NCBI GenBank assembly: GCA_964446595.1
Contig: CAYUPY010000005.1
Location: 1 to 38,950, forward strand
DNA length: 38,950 nt
Direction: 5' to 3'
Source: CAYUPY01 sp964446595
GTDB lineage: Bacteria > Patescibacteriota > Dojkabacteria > J137 > JAEUSD01
Both the position numbers and the translations under genes were made by a program. Of the stretch, positions 1 to 9,600 are shown piece after piece. The notes beneath the pieces are model-generated. The model made no database searches. It had not been told where the DNA came from and saw nothing but the letters and a program-made list of their open reading frames with translations. The number at the start of each line of letters is the position of its first letter. Position 1 is the first letter of the stretch.

Positions 1-59
1 ACTGTTAAAAATTTAAGTATGACTCGTTATTTACACATACTATTTTACAGTCCCAAATT

Positions 60-146
60 CGGAGGGGACAGGATTCGAACCTGCGGTAGACTTGCGCCCA
101 CACTAGCTTTCCAGGCCAGCCCATTCGACCGCTCTGGCACCCCTCC
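60..146 (-). tRNA. tRNA-Ser (anticodon GGA)
   Basis: This is a class II tRNA of 87 nt read on the minus strand. A 7-bp acceptor stem joins GGAGGGG and CCCCTCC, with discriminator G. The anticodon loop CTGGAAA carries GGA, which reads UCC and UCU serine codons. A long variable arm and the T-arm motif GGTTCGAATCC are both visible. The 3' CCA is not encoded (AAT follows), so it must be added by a nucleotidyltransferase. The gene stands alone, downstream of its own promoter. Confidence 0.97.
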
Positions 147-167
147 GGGTGGTTTTGGATTTTGCCG

Positions 168-187
168 GCACTGCTAGGGTGCAGTGC
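168..187 (-). other. Hairpin in the tRNA-Ser 5' leader
   Basis: Seven-bp perfect inverted repeat, GCACTGC and GCAGTGC, with a 6-nt loop. It lies between the predicted tRNA-Ser promoter and the mature 5' end, so it would form in the precursor transcript. No known leader family is recognised. Confidence 0.45.
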
Positions 188-206
188 GCGGCGAAAACCT
201 GTTTGG

Positions 207-235
207 ATTATACGCTATTGGGGGATAGTGGACAA
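207..235 (-). promoter_or_regulatory. Promoter of tRNA-Ser
   Basis: On the minus strand a perfect TATAAT (207-212) is preceded, 17 nt upstream, by TTGTCC (230-235), a four-of-six match to TTGACA. This predicts a start near position 200 and a leader of about 50 nt before the tRNA. The rest of 147-297 holds no gene that I can see. Confidence 0.6.
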
Positions 236-297
236 TGGCGGAACTATACTAGGTTTGATCAACGCCTTTTGAGGGTATTCATCACTATTGAAGAGGC

Positions 298-2106
298 CTA
301 GTTTAACAAGTACCCTTCCAGATGCTGAATTTGATAGTCTGGTTCTGTGTTTGACTTGGAATCAGAATCAAAGCTTACGCTCCTTATTAACAATGCAGAC
401 TTTTTGTTTCCGATTAATTTACTGTCTAGTAAAGCTTGCTCTAGAGTTAAGGTGTAAGTGTACTCTTCACTGTTAGTGAGGGAGCCGAGTTCAAAGACTG
501 CAACTACTTCTTGAGTGGTTTGATTGATTACGGACACAACCGTTCCCGAGGATGAAACACTTAATGGCTCGTTTTCGCTACTGAGTATTACGGATTTTTT
601 TGTATCAGGGTATAAGCTTAAGCCCTGCAGTGATGTGTATCCGGTTATATTTAGATTTAGTTTATTCTCGTCAAGTATGAAGGTGATTCTGCCGTCAGAG
701 TCAGGGTAAGTATTTGGGTATGGTCCTATAATATCGCTGCGTGAGTCATATGGGTTAATTCGATTATTTTCATAAGTTGAATATCCATATGTGTTAAGGT
801 CTCCATCTATTACTATTTTATCTTTAAGTTGAGAGAAGCCATGGACGGCTTCTAGCTGATCGTACGCTGCTGCTGCTAGTTCATACTCCATCTCGTCTAA
901 TACGATTTCGGAGTTGATGGTGCCGTCGGGGGTGAGGCGGCCGGCAGCCTGGAGGACTTCTACTAGTTGGGCTGTCTGGCTGCCGGCCGCCACGCTATAA
1001 CTATTTAAAACTGGCATGAATACGGATACAAATGGCACTACTGCCAACGTGAATAGCGCTACGGGTAAGAATCGTTGCGGTTTAAGTTGATAGGTTACGG
1101 CTATGATGGCGAGCACTAACCCGAACACTAACCAATGGCCAAGATATACAGTAAAGCCTAATTGGAGATAGTTTTGGAGGACGGCGACAAAGTATGGTAC
1201 TAAATATATAACTAAAGCAATGGATAAAACTCGTCCGTATGTTCTAAAAATACGAGAGTGATCTAGTTTTGGTAGTTGTGAAGCCATCCCAATCAAGCCT
1301 GGTGTAAATAGAGCGATGACATATGCGGGCAAGGTTAGCTCTAGACGCTCGTTATAGTTAAATAAGCGGGCTAAAAAGTAAACCCCTAGGATGATTAGGT
1401 TTAGAGCAACAAGGGGAATTAATAAATATTTATTAACAATCTCTAGAATTCTGGGGTAATTTTCACTTGGGTTTTTACTTTTTTCGCTAGCAAGCTCGCT
1501 GACTAACGGTCTTCTAGCAATTAGCAGCCAGCGAGCTACCGCAATAAAACAGAATACAGCCGTATATTGAAAAAATTGATAGGATAATACATCGCCGAAC
1601 AAGAAGTTAATTGTAGATAAAGCAAACACTAGCCCCATATACAATAATAAGGACAGCGCATAGCTGGTAACCATTTCCCAGGCGAATTTAAATGTGTACT
1701 GCCAATGCTTTCCAGCATCCAAGTGTCTAGATAGCCACCACAAGGGGAAAGTGTAGACGCTTAGTAACGCGATTAGCGTAGTGGCAAAATTTAAACCTTC
1801 AGCTGCACGAAAGTTACTGTAGAAATTCACTAATAGCGCTAAACCTGCGGCCACTACAACTATGAGTAGTTTGGCGTAAGCTCGCTTATAAATCTGGGTG
1901 AAGTGTAGGCTGAGAATTTGTGTAGACTCAATAAATAGGATGATGACCAGCAACCAACGCACGAGTGCTTCGAAGCTTGTATCCCCGCGGCTAGTATCTC
2001 CAATAAACAATAACAAAAAGCCTACTAGTGTCTGTAACAACACTAGTAGGGCTAAAAATGTGTTCTGTCCTAGTTTTTGTTTAAGGTTACGCAATAGCTT
2101 TTGCAT
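298..2106 (-). CDS. DUF4153-like polytopic membrane protein
   Basis: A 602-residue protein. Roughly its first 400 residues are a series of hydrophobic segments, probably ten or more membrane helices. A soluble C-terminal part of about 200 residues follows. The stretch around residues 395-440 (LQAAGRLTPDGTI, then a helical segment ending HGFSQLKDKI) resembles the C-terminal region of DUF4153 membrane proteins, whose function is not established. The start codon lies inside the end of the superoxide dismutase gene, with a 20-nt overlap in another frame, so the two are probably cotranscribed. The gene contains a 14-bp perfect inverted repeat (936-991). Membrane location is firm. Family assignment is by remembered pattern and less certain. 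Confidence 0.65.
   Translation of the reverse strand: MQKLLRNLKQKLGQNTFLALLVLLQTLVGFLLLFIGDTSRGDTSFEALVRWLLVIILFIESTQILSLHFTQIYKRAYAKLLIVVVAAGLALLVNFYSNFRAAEGLNFATTLIALLSVYTFPLWWLSRHLDAGKHWQYTFKFAWEMVTSYALSLLLYMGLVFALSTINFLFGDVLSYQFFQYTAVFCFIAVARWLLIARRPLVSELASEKSKNPSENYPRILEIVNKYLLIPLVALNLIILGVYFLARLFNYNERLELTLPAYVIALFTPGLIGMASQLPKLDHSRIFRTYGRVLSIALVIYLVPYFVAVLQNYLQLGFTVYLGHWLVFGLVLAIIAVTYQLKPQRFLPVALFTLAVVPFVSVFMPVLNSYSVAAGSQTAQLVEVLQAAGRLTPDGTINSEIVLDEMEYELAAAAYDQLEAVHGFSQLKDKIVIDGDLNTYGYSTYENNRINPYDSRSDIIGPYPNTYPDSDGRITFILDENKLNLNITGYTSLQGLSLYPDTKKSVILSSENEPLSVSSSGTVVSVINQTTQEVVAVFELGSLTNSEEYTYTLTLEQALLDSKLIGNKKSALLIRSVSFDSDSKSNTEPDYQIQHLEGYLLN
936..991. repeat. 14-bp perfect inverted repeat inside a CDS
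   Basis: Arms 936-949 (GGCGGCCGGCAGCC) and 978-991, with a 28-nt spacer. This very GC-rich patch lies in an otherwise AT-rich gene and encodes part of the soluble region after the membrane helices. Confidence 0.9.
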
Positions 2107-2707
2107 ATAGTTCTTCTACCTTTTCCCAGTTTACCAGGTTCCACCATTCTGTGACATAGTCGGCGCGAGCATTCTGATAATCAAGGTAGTAGGCATGTTC
2201 CCATACATCGATCCCTAAGATAGGAGTGTATTCACCTAACATTATAGGGTTATCCTGATTAGGTGTGTCCATTATCTCTAGACCACCATCGCTATTTACT
2301 ACTAACCAAGCCCAGCCTGATCCAAAACGACCCTTTGCGGCGGCATTAAACTCATCCTGCATATCTTCCAGGCTTCCAAACTCGTCTTCGATTGCTTCTA
2401 GCAAGTCACCATCTGGACCTTCGTTAACCTCATCTCTTGGTCCCATAATCTGCCAGAAAAGAGTGTGGTTATAGTATCCACCTCCATTATTGCGGACCTC
2501 TGGGCGAATGTCTGCTGGTAGTTCATCTAAGTTGCCTAGGAGATATTCTATTTTTTCGTTTTGAAGATCAGGATGACCTTCTAGCGCAGCATTTAGTTTA
2601 TTCGTATAACCTGTATAGTGCTTACCGTGGTGTACTTCCATTGTAGCAGCACTGATAACTGGCTCTAAAGCATCTGCGTCATATGGTAATGATTGTGCTG
2701 TGAACAT
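2087..2707 (-). CDS. sodA: Superoxide dismutase, Mn-type (Fe/Mn family)
   Basis: A 206-residue enzyme of normal length that converts superoxide to oxygen and hydrogen peroxide. The four metal ligands are all present: His26 (MEVHHGKHY), His81 (NHTLFW), and Asp167 and His171 in the family signature DVWEHAYY. The sequence GGGYYNH and the glutamine at 151 (TPNQDNP) favour the manganese or cambialistic type over the iron type. There is no signal peptide, so it acts in the cytoplasm. No Shine-Dalgarno sequence precedes the ATG. It overlaps the following DUF4153-like gene by 20 nt. Its presence means the cell meets oxygen at least at times. Confidence 0.96.
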   Translation of the reverse strand: MFTAQSLPYDADALEPVISAATMEVHHGKHYTGYTNKLNAALEGHPDLQNEKIEYLLGNLDELPADIRPEVRNNGGGYYNHTLFWQIMGPRDEVNEGPDGDLLEAIEDEFGSLEDMQDEFNAAAKGRFGSGWAWLVVNSDGGLEIMDTPNQDNPIMLGEYTPILGIDVWEHAYYLDYQNARADYVTEWWNLVNWEKVEELYAKAIA

Positions 2708-2743
2708 TACAATTCAATTAAGATATAAATTTCTTAGAGTGTA

Positions 2744-3169
2744 TCACACTTTAGCAGCTTGAGCGTCTAATGCAATATTTACTAGCTTGTCGGCAAACTT
2801 ATTTTTCTCGCGGCGAACATGAATAAATTTAATCTCTTCAAAAAATTCAGTTAATGCTTTTACTTGCTCCCATTTCTCTTTGAGTTGTGGTTGTTTAACA
2901 CGATAAGCACCGTTAACCTGCATCACTATTAGCTCGCTGTCTAGGTAGCATTTTAGCTTTTTAATGTAGTTGTTTTTGGCAGCTTTCAATCCCATTAATA
3001 AACCCTCATACTCGGCAAGGTTATTTGTAGCCTCGCCTAAATACACTGAATCCAGTTGCACTAGTTGCTGCTGTTCATTAAATATTACAAACCCGCTGGC
3101 GGCTGGACCGGGATTACCTCGTGCTCCACCATCTGTGAATAATGAAAAGAAATTATCTGATTCAGACAT
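2744..3169 (-). CDS. rnhA: Ribonuclease HI family protein
   Basis: A 141-residue RNase H fold protein that would cut the RNA strand of RNA-DNA hybrids. The acidic catalytic residues are all visible: Asp13 (FTDGGARGNPG), Glu53 (NNLAEYEGL), Asp77 (LDSELIV) and Asp127 (NKFADKLVN). The pattern resembles the shorter RVT_3 type of RNase HI more than E. coli RnhA. A TAGAAT box ends 4 nt before the ATG and there is no ribosome binding site, suggesting a leaderless mRNA. It sits between the flavodoxin-like gene and sodA on the same strand. Confidence 0.92.
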   Translation of the reverse strand: MSESDNFFSLFTDGGARGNPGPAASGFVIFNEQQQLVQLDSVYLGEATNNLAEYEGLLMGLKAAKNNYIKKLKCYLDSELIVMQVNGAYRVKQPQLKEKWEQVKALTEFFEEIKFIHVRREKNKFADKLVNIALDAQAAKV

Positions 3170-3173
3170 AAAA

Positions 3174-3179
3174 ATTCTA
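3174..3179 (-). promoter_or_regulatory. Probable -10 box of the RNase HI gene
   Basis: TAGAAT read on the minus strand, 4 nt upstream of the start codon. No clear -35 or TG extension is seen. Assigned mainly because the same geometry recurs at other genes in the window. Confidence 0.35.
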
Positions 3180-3209
3180 TGAACTTAACTAAAACTTTGA
3201 GTTCTTATT

Positions 3210-3725
3210 TTAAAAGAGTTTACCTACCCTCTTCTGCACAATAATATCACTAATTGTAGAAAGCTGTTCCCAATCGTAATTGCTAGCATATTCTGGCTCT
3301 TTGCCAGTTACTAGCTTACGGAAGCCGAAAGCAAGTCGTGTGGGCAGAGATGGAATAATTGTACTAAAGTCAAAACCTACGTTAAAACTATGCGTATGTT
3401 GTAACACCTTTGGCTGAATATTAGCTGCGGCTGCCCTTAGGAATTCTTCACCCTCAGCATTAGAGTGCAACACCAAATAAAGTGGCTTAATGATTAGCTC
3501 TTGAGTGTTCTGCTGTAGGAAGAGTGCTAGGTTTTCGTCTAGTTGATGGTGCAACATTGCACCCACTGCTACTACCACATTGTAATGTTGGAGAACGTGA
3601 GGTGTTACACTTTCTAAATCTATGAGATCGATTTGCTGGGCGGCGCGCCTCAGATATTCAGCTAAGGTGCGCGCCGACCGCTCCACCAACCCATAATGGT
3701 CATCGAAAACAATCAAAATCTTCAT
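3210..3725 (-). CDS. Flavodoxin-fold protein, HemG-like
   Basis: A 171-residue protein that begins with a flavodoxin-type first strand and phosphate loop (MKILIVFDDHYGLVERSA). It continues with VVVAVGAMLHHQ, the equivalent of the second FMN-contact region. The C-terminal YDWEQLSTISDII resembles the end of HemG-type menaquinone-dependent protoporphyrinogen oxidases (TDWEQV). The phosphate-binding loop lacks the usual T/S-x-T-G pattern, so FMN binding is likely but not certain. No haem synthesis gene is nearby, so the substrate is open. It ends 3 nt after the stop of the membrane protein encoded upstream, so the two are probably one transcript. Confidence 0.7.
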   Translation of the reverse strand: MKILIVFDDHYGLVERSARTLAEYLRRAAQQIDLIDLESVTPHVLQHYNVVVAVGAMLHHQLDENLALFLQQNTQELIIKPLYLVLHSNAEGEEFLRAAAANIQPKVLQHTHSFNVGFDFSTIIPSLPTRLAFGFRKLVTGKEPEYASNYDWEQLSTISDIIVQKRVGKLF

Positions 3726-3728
3726 CTA

Positions 3729-4271
3729 CTAGGATTTTTTAGGCAAAATCACACTAATTACCGAAAGCAGGCCAAATAACACTAAACTTCCCATCATTAA
3801 AAAGTCTAGTGTCTGAGGTACTTCAAATACACCCCAATAAAGATCTTCAAACAGGTTAAATAAATCGCAAAGCAGCTTAGGCAAACCCTCGTGATTTCTA
3901 GGCAAAATACTAATTAAGGTATAGCCAAATAGTCTTAACCCAATTAAAGGAACAAGCAAATTAAGTATATAAACAACTAAAAGTGAACCAAACTTACCAT
4001 CTCGGCTATCTGCAGCTTTCGCAAGGTACTTAACGAATTTGAAAATTAAGTAAAACGCTGCTCCCACCATTACCCCGGTGAAAAGCACAAGAATAGTCTC
4101 CTCCAAAACCCCTCTACCTAAGAAGAGCCAAGCTACCACAATGTAAATTAGCAGAAAGGATGCAAATGACTTCTCTGCTTCAAATTCCTTAAAGAAGAAC
4201 ATGTCCCTTCCCAGTCTAGATAAAGTAGATGATTTGGATGTTTTAGGTGTTTTGTTTGATTCTTTTGCCAT
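3729..4271 (-). CDS. Small polytopic membrane protein, unknown function
   Basis: A 180-residue protein with a charged, lysine- and serine-rich N-terminal tail of about 35 residues, then four likely membrane helices (about 38-55, 58-85, 93-118 and 155-177). No recognised family motif. It is followed after 3 nt by the flavodoxin-like gene, which suggests they act or are regulated together. A TAGAAT box ends exactly 6 nt before the ATG and no ribosome binding site is present, the geometry expected of a leaderless transcript. Confidence 0.75.
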   Translation of the reverse strand: MAKESNKTPKTSKSSTLSRLGRDMFFFKEFEAEKSFASFLLIYIVVAWLFLGRGVLEETILVLFTGVMVGAAFYLIFKFVKYLAKAADSRDGKFGSLLVVYILNLLVPLIGLRLFGYTLISILPRNHEGLPKLLCDLFNLFEDLYWGVFEVPQTLDFLMMGSLVLFGLLSVISVILPKKS

Positions 4272-4277
4272 TAGGTC

Positions 4278-4283
4278 ATTCTA
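4278..4283 (-). promoter_or_regulatory. Probable -10 box, leaderless geometry
   Basis: TAGAAT on the minus strand with a 6-nt gap (4272-4277) to the ATG at 4271, which would place the transcription start at or next to the A of the start codon. Confidence 0.4.
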
Positions 4284-4308
4284 AATGGCAAGAGCACAAA
4301 ATGCAACA

Positions 4309-4758
4309 CTATCCTTCTCCGCGTAGATTTATTTGTCCAGTGTAGACATCTCTAAACCAACGGCGTATTCCATGTAGATTATTTTGCCCTCCTTGATCCA
4401 TGAAAACGCTTCTACGCAGATTTTCGTAATTTTTTCCTTGCAGCCCATAATCTCTAAGCAACTGCTGCTTAACCTCCGATGAACCTTGTTCTACTAGAAA
4501 CACGTCCATGTTTGAAGGGAACATGATAAACCCAGCCCTATCTATTTTTCTTTCTCCCATTTGAAATAAGAACTGCCCGGTCTCCCGATTGGCAATGTCT
4601 AGTAGAAGTAGAGGTAAAAAGACTCCATTTTGGGCATCAAGTGCGTAAATAAAAGTAGATATTGGAATCGTACTAGAGTAGAGTTCTATCTTTTTAAATT
4701 CTAAACCTAATCTTTCAAGTTGTTCTTTGTAGAAACTCTCTGCTATGTAACCTGCCAT
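4309..4758 (-). CDS. Hypothetical protein, 149 aa
   Basis: I do not recognise this protein. It is soluble, has no signal peptide, and is mixed alpha/beta by composition, with a hydrophobic strand region LPLLLLDIANRETGQFLF near residues 49-66 and an arginine-rich end. The open frame has normal codon use and ends 37 nt before the membrane protein gene. No convincing promoter or ribosome binding site was found. It belongs to a short AT-rich accessory stretch (4.3-6.6 kb) of unknown genes. Confidence 0.6.
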   Translation of the reverse strand: MAGYIAESFYKEQLERLGLEFKKIELYSSTIPISTFIYALDAQNGVFLPLLLLDIANRETGQFLFQMGERKIDRAGFIMFPSNMDVFLVEQGSSEVKQQLLRDYGLQGKNYENLRRSVFMDQGGQNNLHGIRRWFRDVYTGQINLRGEG

Positions 4759-4824
4759 TTGGCCATTGGAAATAGCATAAAGTAAATTTGACCATACTGA
4801 AGATAAATTGAGTATTGCCCCTTC

Positions 4825-4986
4825 CTAATCGTAAGTGGGTAACTCAGCTAGGTTGTATAGAGGGAGCACGTGGTGAGTTGGAGGCTCTTTTACAGCCGGT
4901 CTGTTGCGAGGCAAATCAAGTCGGTTATCCGATAACCCCAAACCAAAATCTAACCCGAGAGGATGTCCTTCAAAATGGTGCCACAT
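4825..4986 (-). CDS. Possible small protein, 53 aa
   Basis: An open frame begins ATG TGG CAC CAT and ends TAG. It predicts a proline- and histidine-rich soluble peptide (MWHHFEGHPLGLDFGLG at its start, NLAELPTYD at its end). It fills most of a 248-nt gap between two same-strand unknown genes. A TATAAT occurs about 20 nt upstream of the ATG, overlapping the stop codon of the gene before. In-frame GTG five codons earlier is another possible start. No family is recognised. Coding potential is suggested only by the clean frame and the sensible composition. Confidence 0.4.
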   Translation of the reverse strand: MWHHFEGHPLGLDFGLGLSDNRLDLPRNRPAVKEPPTHHVLPLYNLAELPTYD

Positions 4987-5006
4987 AGTTGATGATAGCA
5001 CTGAAA

Positions 5007-6167
5007 TTATACTATCTTCAATCCGTTTAGTTGGTTTGTAAAGAATGTGATTGGCAACACGTGCTCAGATGGAATTTCACATATGTACGCTGTATCATTA
5101 ACTTCACCTAAATCGGTCTCATGCAATAGTCTTTGAGCTACTAACGTTTTTTGACCTATAATTCTCTCGTTTTCAGTGCAAAAACCTAAGGGCATGACTA
5201 CTGTTACGTTATCTGTGCTACTGTTGTTTTGTAGTAATTTTAGTAAAATTACCAGAGATAGTGTATGTGGGTTGGGAGCTGTATTTAATCTTTTTGTGCT
5301 ACTATCTCTCCATCTTAACGGGCGATTTAAACTCTTTAATAACCTGTTATTTTTATTCCGTGCACAATAGAAATCCAAGAATGATTCTAGGTAGGCAGCT
5401 AATTCTTTAATCCGGCTAACAATAGTTAGCCATTTTTGACTGCTATTGGCAAACATTTTCTTAACTGATTTTTGCTGAATTGAAGAATCAAGGGCTTTAA
5501 TTCTATTTGAAAGCTCTGCAAACAACACATCATCTTCAACTGTACGAATAGAGCCAACAATTGCTGCCATTATTTCTAAGCAGTTATTTGCTAGCACTTG
5601 ATCATCTGTTCTTAAGTAGCTGATATCTGGCTTTGCCTCATCTAAATTTTGCGCGAACTCGTCAAATCTTTGAAATATCACTTCATCAGGCACCTTAGTT
5701 TGCCAAGGCATTTGAATACTATTAATAATTAACAGTCTACTTTCGGGAAGATAAGTGTAGTTAATTGTTGGAAGACGTCCATCACCTTCTATGCCGTTAA
5801 AAGTAATTTGTAACTCGCTCCACCACTCCTTACCTACGTCTGCTATACAATTAGAAACAAGTATTTCATTCAACTCAGGTATCGTGAAGCTTAGATGTTG
5901 ATGGTTGTTGAAAGGCAGCTCTGCTGAATGTTCACAAAAATATTTTATCTTTTCAATGAAACTAGAAGGGTTTTGTAAGTCATTTGGCGTTGCAATAGTT
6001 CTAAAAAATCCTACTGTTGATTGATCAGAAAACCATGGATTTTCGTTACTCTTTAAGCTGGTATCAAACTGAAGTGCTAACTCATCAAAATTATTATCTT
6101 CCTCTACTGGTAATCCATAACGATCCCTTAGCCTAGTGATATAATTGTCCATGGGATATACTATCAT
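5007..6167 (-). CDS. Hypothetical protein, 386 aa
   Basis: Unrecognised soluble protein without signal peptide or membrane segments. It is acidic in the first 100 residues, helical in the middle (about 165-290), and ends with a more hydrophobic alpha/beta segment (VTVVMPLGFC near 330). Met1 (6167) and Met6 (6152) are both possible starts. A TATAAA ending 4 nt before Met1 would suit a leaderless start or, with a short leader, Met6. It is transcribed away from the frameshifted gene at 6192. Codon use is AT-rich like the other accessory genes. No function can be assigned. Confidence 0.7.
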   Translation of the reverse strand: MIVYPMDNYITRLRDRYGLPVEEDNNFDELALQFDTSLKSNENPWFSDQSTVGFFRTIATPNDLQNPSSFIEKIKYFCEHSAELPFNNHQHLSFTIPELNEILVSNCIADVGKEWWSELQITFNGIEGDGRLPTINYTYLPESRLLIINSIQMPWQTKVPDEVIFQRFDEFAQNLDEAKPDISYLRTDDQVLANNCLEIMAAIVGSIRTVEDDVLFAELSNRIKALDSSIQQKSVKKMFANSSQKWLTIVSRIKELAAYLESFLDFYCARNKNNRLLKSLNRPLRWRDSSTKRLNTAPNPHTLSLVILLKLLQNNSSTDNVTVVMPLGFCTENERIIGQKTLVAQRLLHETDLGEVNDTAYICEIPSEHVLPITFFTNQLNGLKIV

Positions 6168-6191
6168 ATCTTTTATACATTGACAATATAC

Positions 6192-6598
6192 ATGGATAGG
6201 CCGTTATACAAAGAGCAGCTTCCTCAAGAACCATACCTTCTTCTAAAAACTATTGCCCTTAGTGTGTGGAGTGCCTATTCCTTTCCTCCATATGGGAATA
6301 ATCCTGCTTACGGTAGATCTACACTGTCTGAACAACTCGAAAATCTGGATAATTACCACATACGTGACTGTAAGCTTCCAACTTATATCTTTATTGAAGC
6401 AATAAAAGAAATTGTTAAAAGTAAGGGCTTAACTTCATATTGCTTACTGATAACAGCCATCGACTTATAAGGTGGGAAGAACTAGAGACATATCTTAAGA
6501 GCCGCAATTACTTTCCATTGGACAAAGAGGGTATTTGGTCCGAGCTAGATCGCAGATACTTATTTCAACTAGCATTGCATAAAAAATCTCTGGAATAA
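6192..6598 (+). pseudogene. Frameshifted hypothetical gene
   Basis: Frame 1 runs from ATG 6192 (or an in-frame TTG at 6180) to a TAA at 6468 and encodes about 92 residues ending SKGLTSYCLLITAIDL. From about 6425 a second frame takes over with protein-like sequence (LTDNSHRLIRWEELETYLK, then SELDRRYLFQLALHKKSLE) and stops at 6596-6598, 3 nt from the convergent helicase gene. Joined, the product would be about 135 residues. The join needs a -1 shift (loss of one base) between 6425 and 6467. I see no X XXY YYZ slippery site there, so a mutation or a sequencing error is more likely than programmed frameshifting. Family unknown. Confidence 0.55.
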
Positions 6599-6601
6599 AC
6601 C

Positions 6602-9600
6602 CTAGCTGAGCATCTGACAATACTCACACTCCGCACAGAGCGGATATTCCTCTGTACCGTAGAATTCTAAATCGCGGATAGATGTCATTACTGCGGCAAT
6701 TTCTTGTTTTAGGTCATGGACGTCATCACTATTGATTGTAATAGGGCGGCGAACAAGCTTGCCCGATTTTTCTTTCAGAAAATCAACCTCTACATGATCC
6801 ACCTGGTATTTTTGCATTTTGTTGGGTGGGCGGAACTGGTCGTCCAGTTCCGCCATCAGGACATAGAATACTAGCTGGCGCCAAATGTTTTTGTCCGCGG
6901 CCTTAGTCAGGCCGCGGACCTCATTCTCACTTTTGTGTGTGGATGTTTTATAGTCAACAATCTTCACCCTTAAGCTATCTTCATCCACCCAATCTAACTT
7001 GTCTATTTTTCCGGACAAGACCACAGGATCCTGATCTAATAACTCTAGAACCACATTATGACGACTAAAACTATATTCTACCGCAGCAGGAGCGGGCCAC
7101 GAATCTTTATATTCTTCAAAATAACGTTCTAGGATATGCTTACCTTCAGTAAGCGTAAGCTGATAATCTTCTCCGCTCAGGAGTTCGGTTTCTAGTGCTT
7201 GTTCAAAATCTAATAACATTCTGGGTAACGAAAGCTCGCCTAGTTGCATTAGTGCCCTTCCCTGCCTTTCTAAGGCTTTATGGATGGCGTTACCTAAAGC
7301 AATATGAGGGCTGGAAGGTAGTGGAGCTTTGAGCAAGCGATTAAACTTAAATTTTAGTGGACACTCTAGATATTCATTAAGAGCACTCGCACTTAGTTTG
7401 AATCTGGACACAAGTACTTTTAAGAATTCACGTTCATTTTCATCTAAGTGTAGATCTACAATTGGTGATAGAGCCCGGCGCAGGCGGTCTTCGGTCTTTG
7501 TTTTTAAAGCTTGATCAGTGTCGGGTGATTCATATACCTCTGAATCTAACTCAGTAATAAATTGACTGGCTTCTACCTCTTTTTTGTTTTTGGGATCGCC
7601 ATATTCTGATGCAGTTGTGATGTAGAGCCGTTGTTTAGCTCTAGTAGCTGCTACAAAGAAGAGTCGGCGCTCATCCTCTGTTTCCAGATCTTTCTGCGCA
7701 TCTCTACTTTCGGGAACCTCTACTAGAGTTAACAATTGCGGTGGAAGTTTGATGATTTGTCGAGACACTCGTCCTCCCCAGTTACGATGATAAGCTTTAA
7801 CCACAAACACATTATCAAATTCTAGGCCTTTGGCTGAATGGGCTGTCATTAAATTCACACTGTCATGATCTAGCTCCATACTCGATTCACCGATACTCAA
7901 GTTATTTTCTGTGAGCAAATGCAGGTCGGCTAAAAATCGGGTAAGGTTTAAGGTATGGTCTGCTTGATATTGCGCTTTCACAAACTGAAAAAAGGCATTG
8001 ATAGCATTAGCTTCATCTATATCTAATTGATCCCCAAAAACCTGGGCAAATAGGCCAGATTCATGCAGCACATGGGCTACAAAATCTACAATATTTGTAT
8101 TGGCTTCCAGCTCTTTCCAGCCTACCACCTGAGAGTGGAAGGAAAGGAGGGCTTGTTGCTCATGGATGCCCGCAGCTTCCAGCTGCGGGCTGTCTCCAAG
8201 CACATTAAACAGGTTAACCCTTTGGCTTGGATCTTTCACAAAATAGTTCTTGTCATTAACATAGGCTAGCAACTTGAAAACCTGTAGCCTATTAAAGCCA
8301 AATCTTTGCTGTAAGAATTCATAAAATAGCATTTCAAACAGTACTCGATCCCTGTCCACTACGCTAAACTCCACCAACCGTAACAAGTTTACTAACATTT
8401 GCACTGGCTTTTCATCTAGAGCGTTGCCCCCGGCTGCCAATTTGATTGGGATTTGTGCGCGTAGAAGCGCATCTACAATGTCTTCTGCGTCACTGTGGCG
8501 GCGGTACAAAATGGCTATGTCGTTGTAGGCACCGCCGCCAGCAACTAGCTCATTTATTTCAGAAATCAAATATTCTAGTTCATCGTCTCCAGTATTTAGC
8601 TGCACCACCTTCGGCTTTATTTCCTTGGCTTCCGTGCCAGCCTTTAGATCCTTACTAAGACCAGGAATGATGTTTACTAAGCGATTTTGGTTATGGCTTA
8701 CCGAGTCCTTTGCAAAATCCAAAATCGCCTGATTCGACCTATAATTTGTTGTAATCGGAATTGTCTGTACTCCTTCAAATTGCTGCTCAAAAAACAATAG
8801 GTTGTCTACATTAGCACCTTGAAACCGGTAAATAGCTTGATCATCATCTCCTACAGCAAAAATATTTGGCTTATTTTCGGGGTGTTCACTTCCTAACAAT
8901 TTAATCAGTTTATTCTGGGAACCGTTTGTATCTTGATATTCGTCCACGTGAATGTATTGAAACTTCTCCCGATAATGCTGAACCAGCTCCCAATCCTCTT
9001 CAAACGCCTGAATCACAAACAAGATCATATCTTCATAGTCATATAGGTTTTCCTCGGTTAGCCTGGATGCATAGTTTGCGTAGATTTCGGCTAGCTCAAC
9101 ATTCCTTTCTGCCGTCTTCAGCTTAGCCGCATATTTCTGAGTAGGCTTCCCGGTACGTTTGCTTATCTCTGGGTCAGCTTTAAGCGTTTCGAGCTCACTC
9201 TCTGCTACTAAAGCAAACTCTGTAGTTGTTACCCCTTCTCGCTTGAGTGTTTGAATAGAAGAAAGTATTTCATATTGATGCTGATAAGGGTTAGCAAATA
9301 ACCGTAAATGATACTTTTTCTCACTATCCAAATCATCTAAAACTTGACGGATTATTTTTATCCTACCTAAATCATCTAATTGGCGCGGATTACCACTAAA
9401 CGCGATAAACTTCTCGGGGAAGGATTGTATTACTTCATTACAAAAGCTATGGAAAGTGTGAATATTTATATGATAAGCCTCACTGCCGATTATACTCTGC
9501 AAGCGTTTACGCATAGCTCCTACTCCAGACTCAGTGAAAGTTAGACATAGGATATTCCCCGCACTTACGTCCACGTCTAGCTTAAGAATATTTGCAATAC

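Noticed and set aside
6180..6185. TTGACA as a -35 box, or TTG as the start of the frameshifted gene
   Set aside because: The ATG at 6192 gives a more natural start. A -10 (TTATAC) at suitable spacing would lie inside the coding frame, so the match is probably chance.
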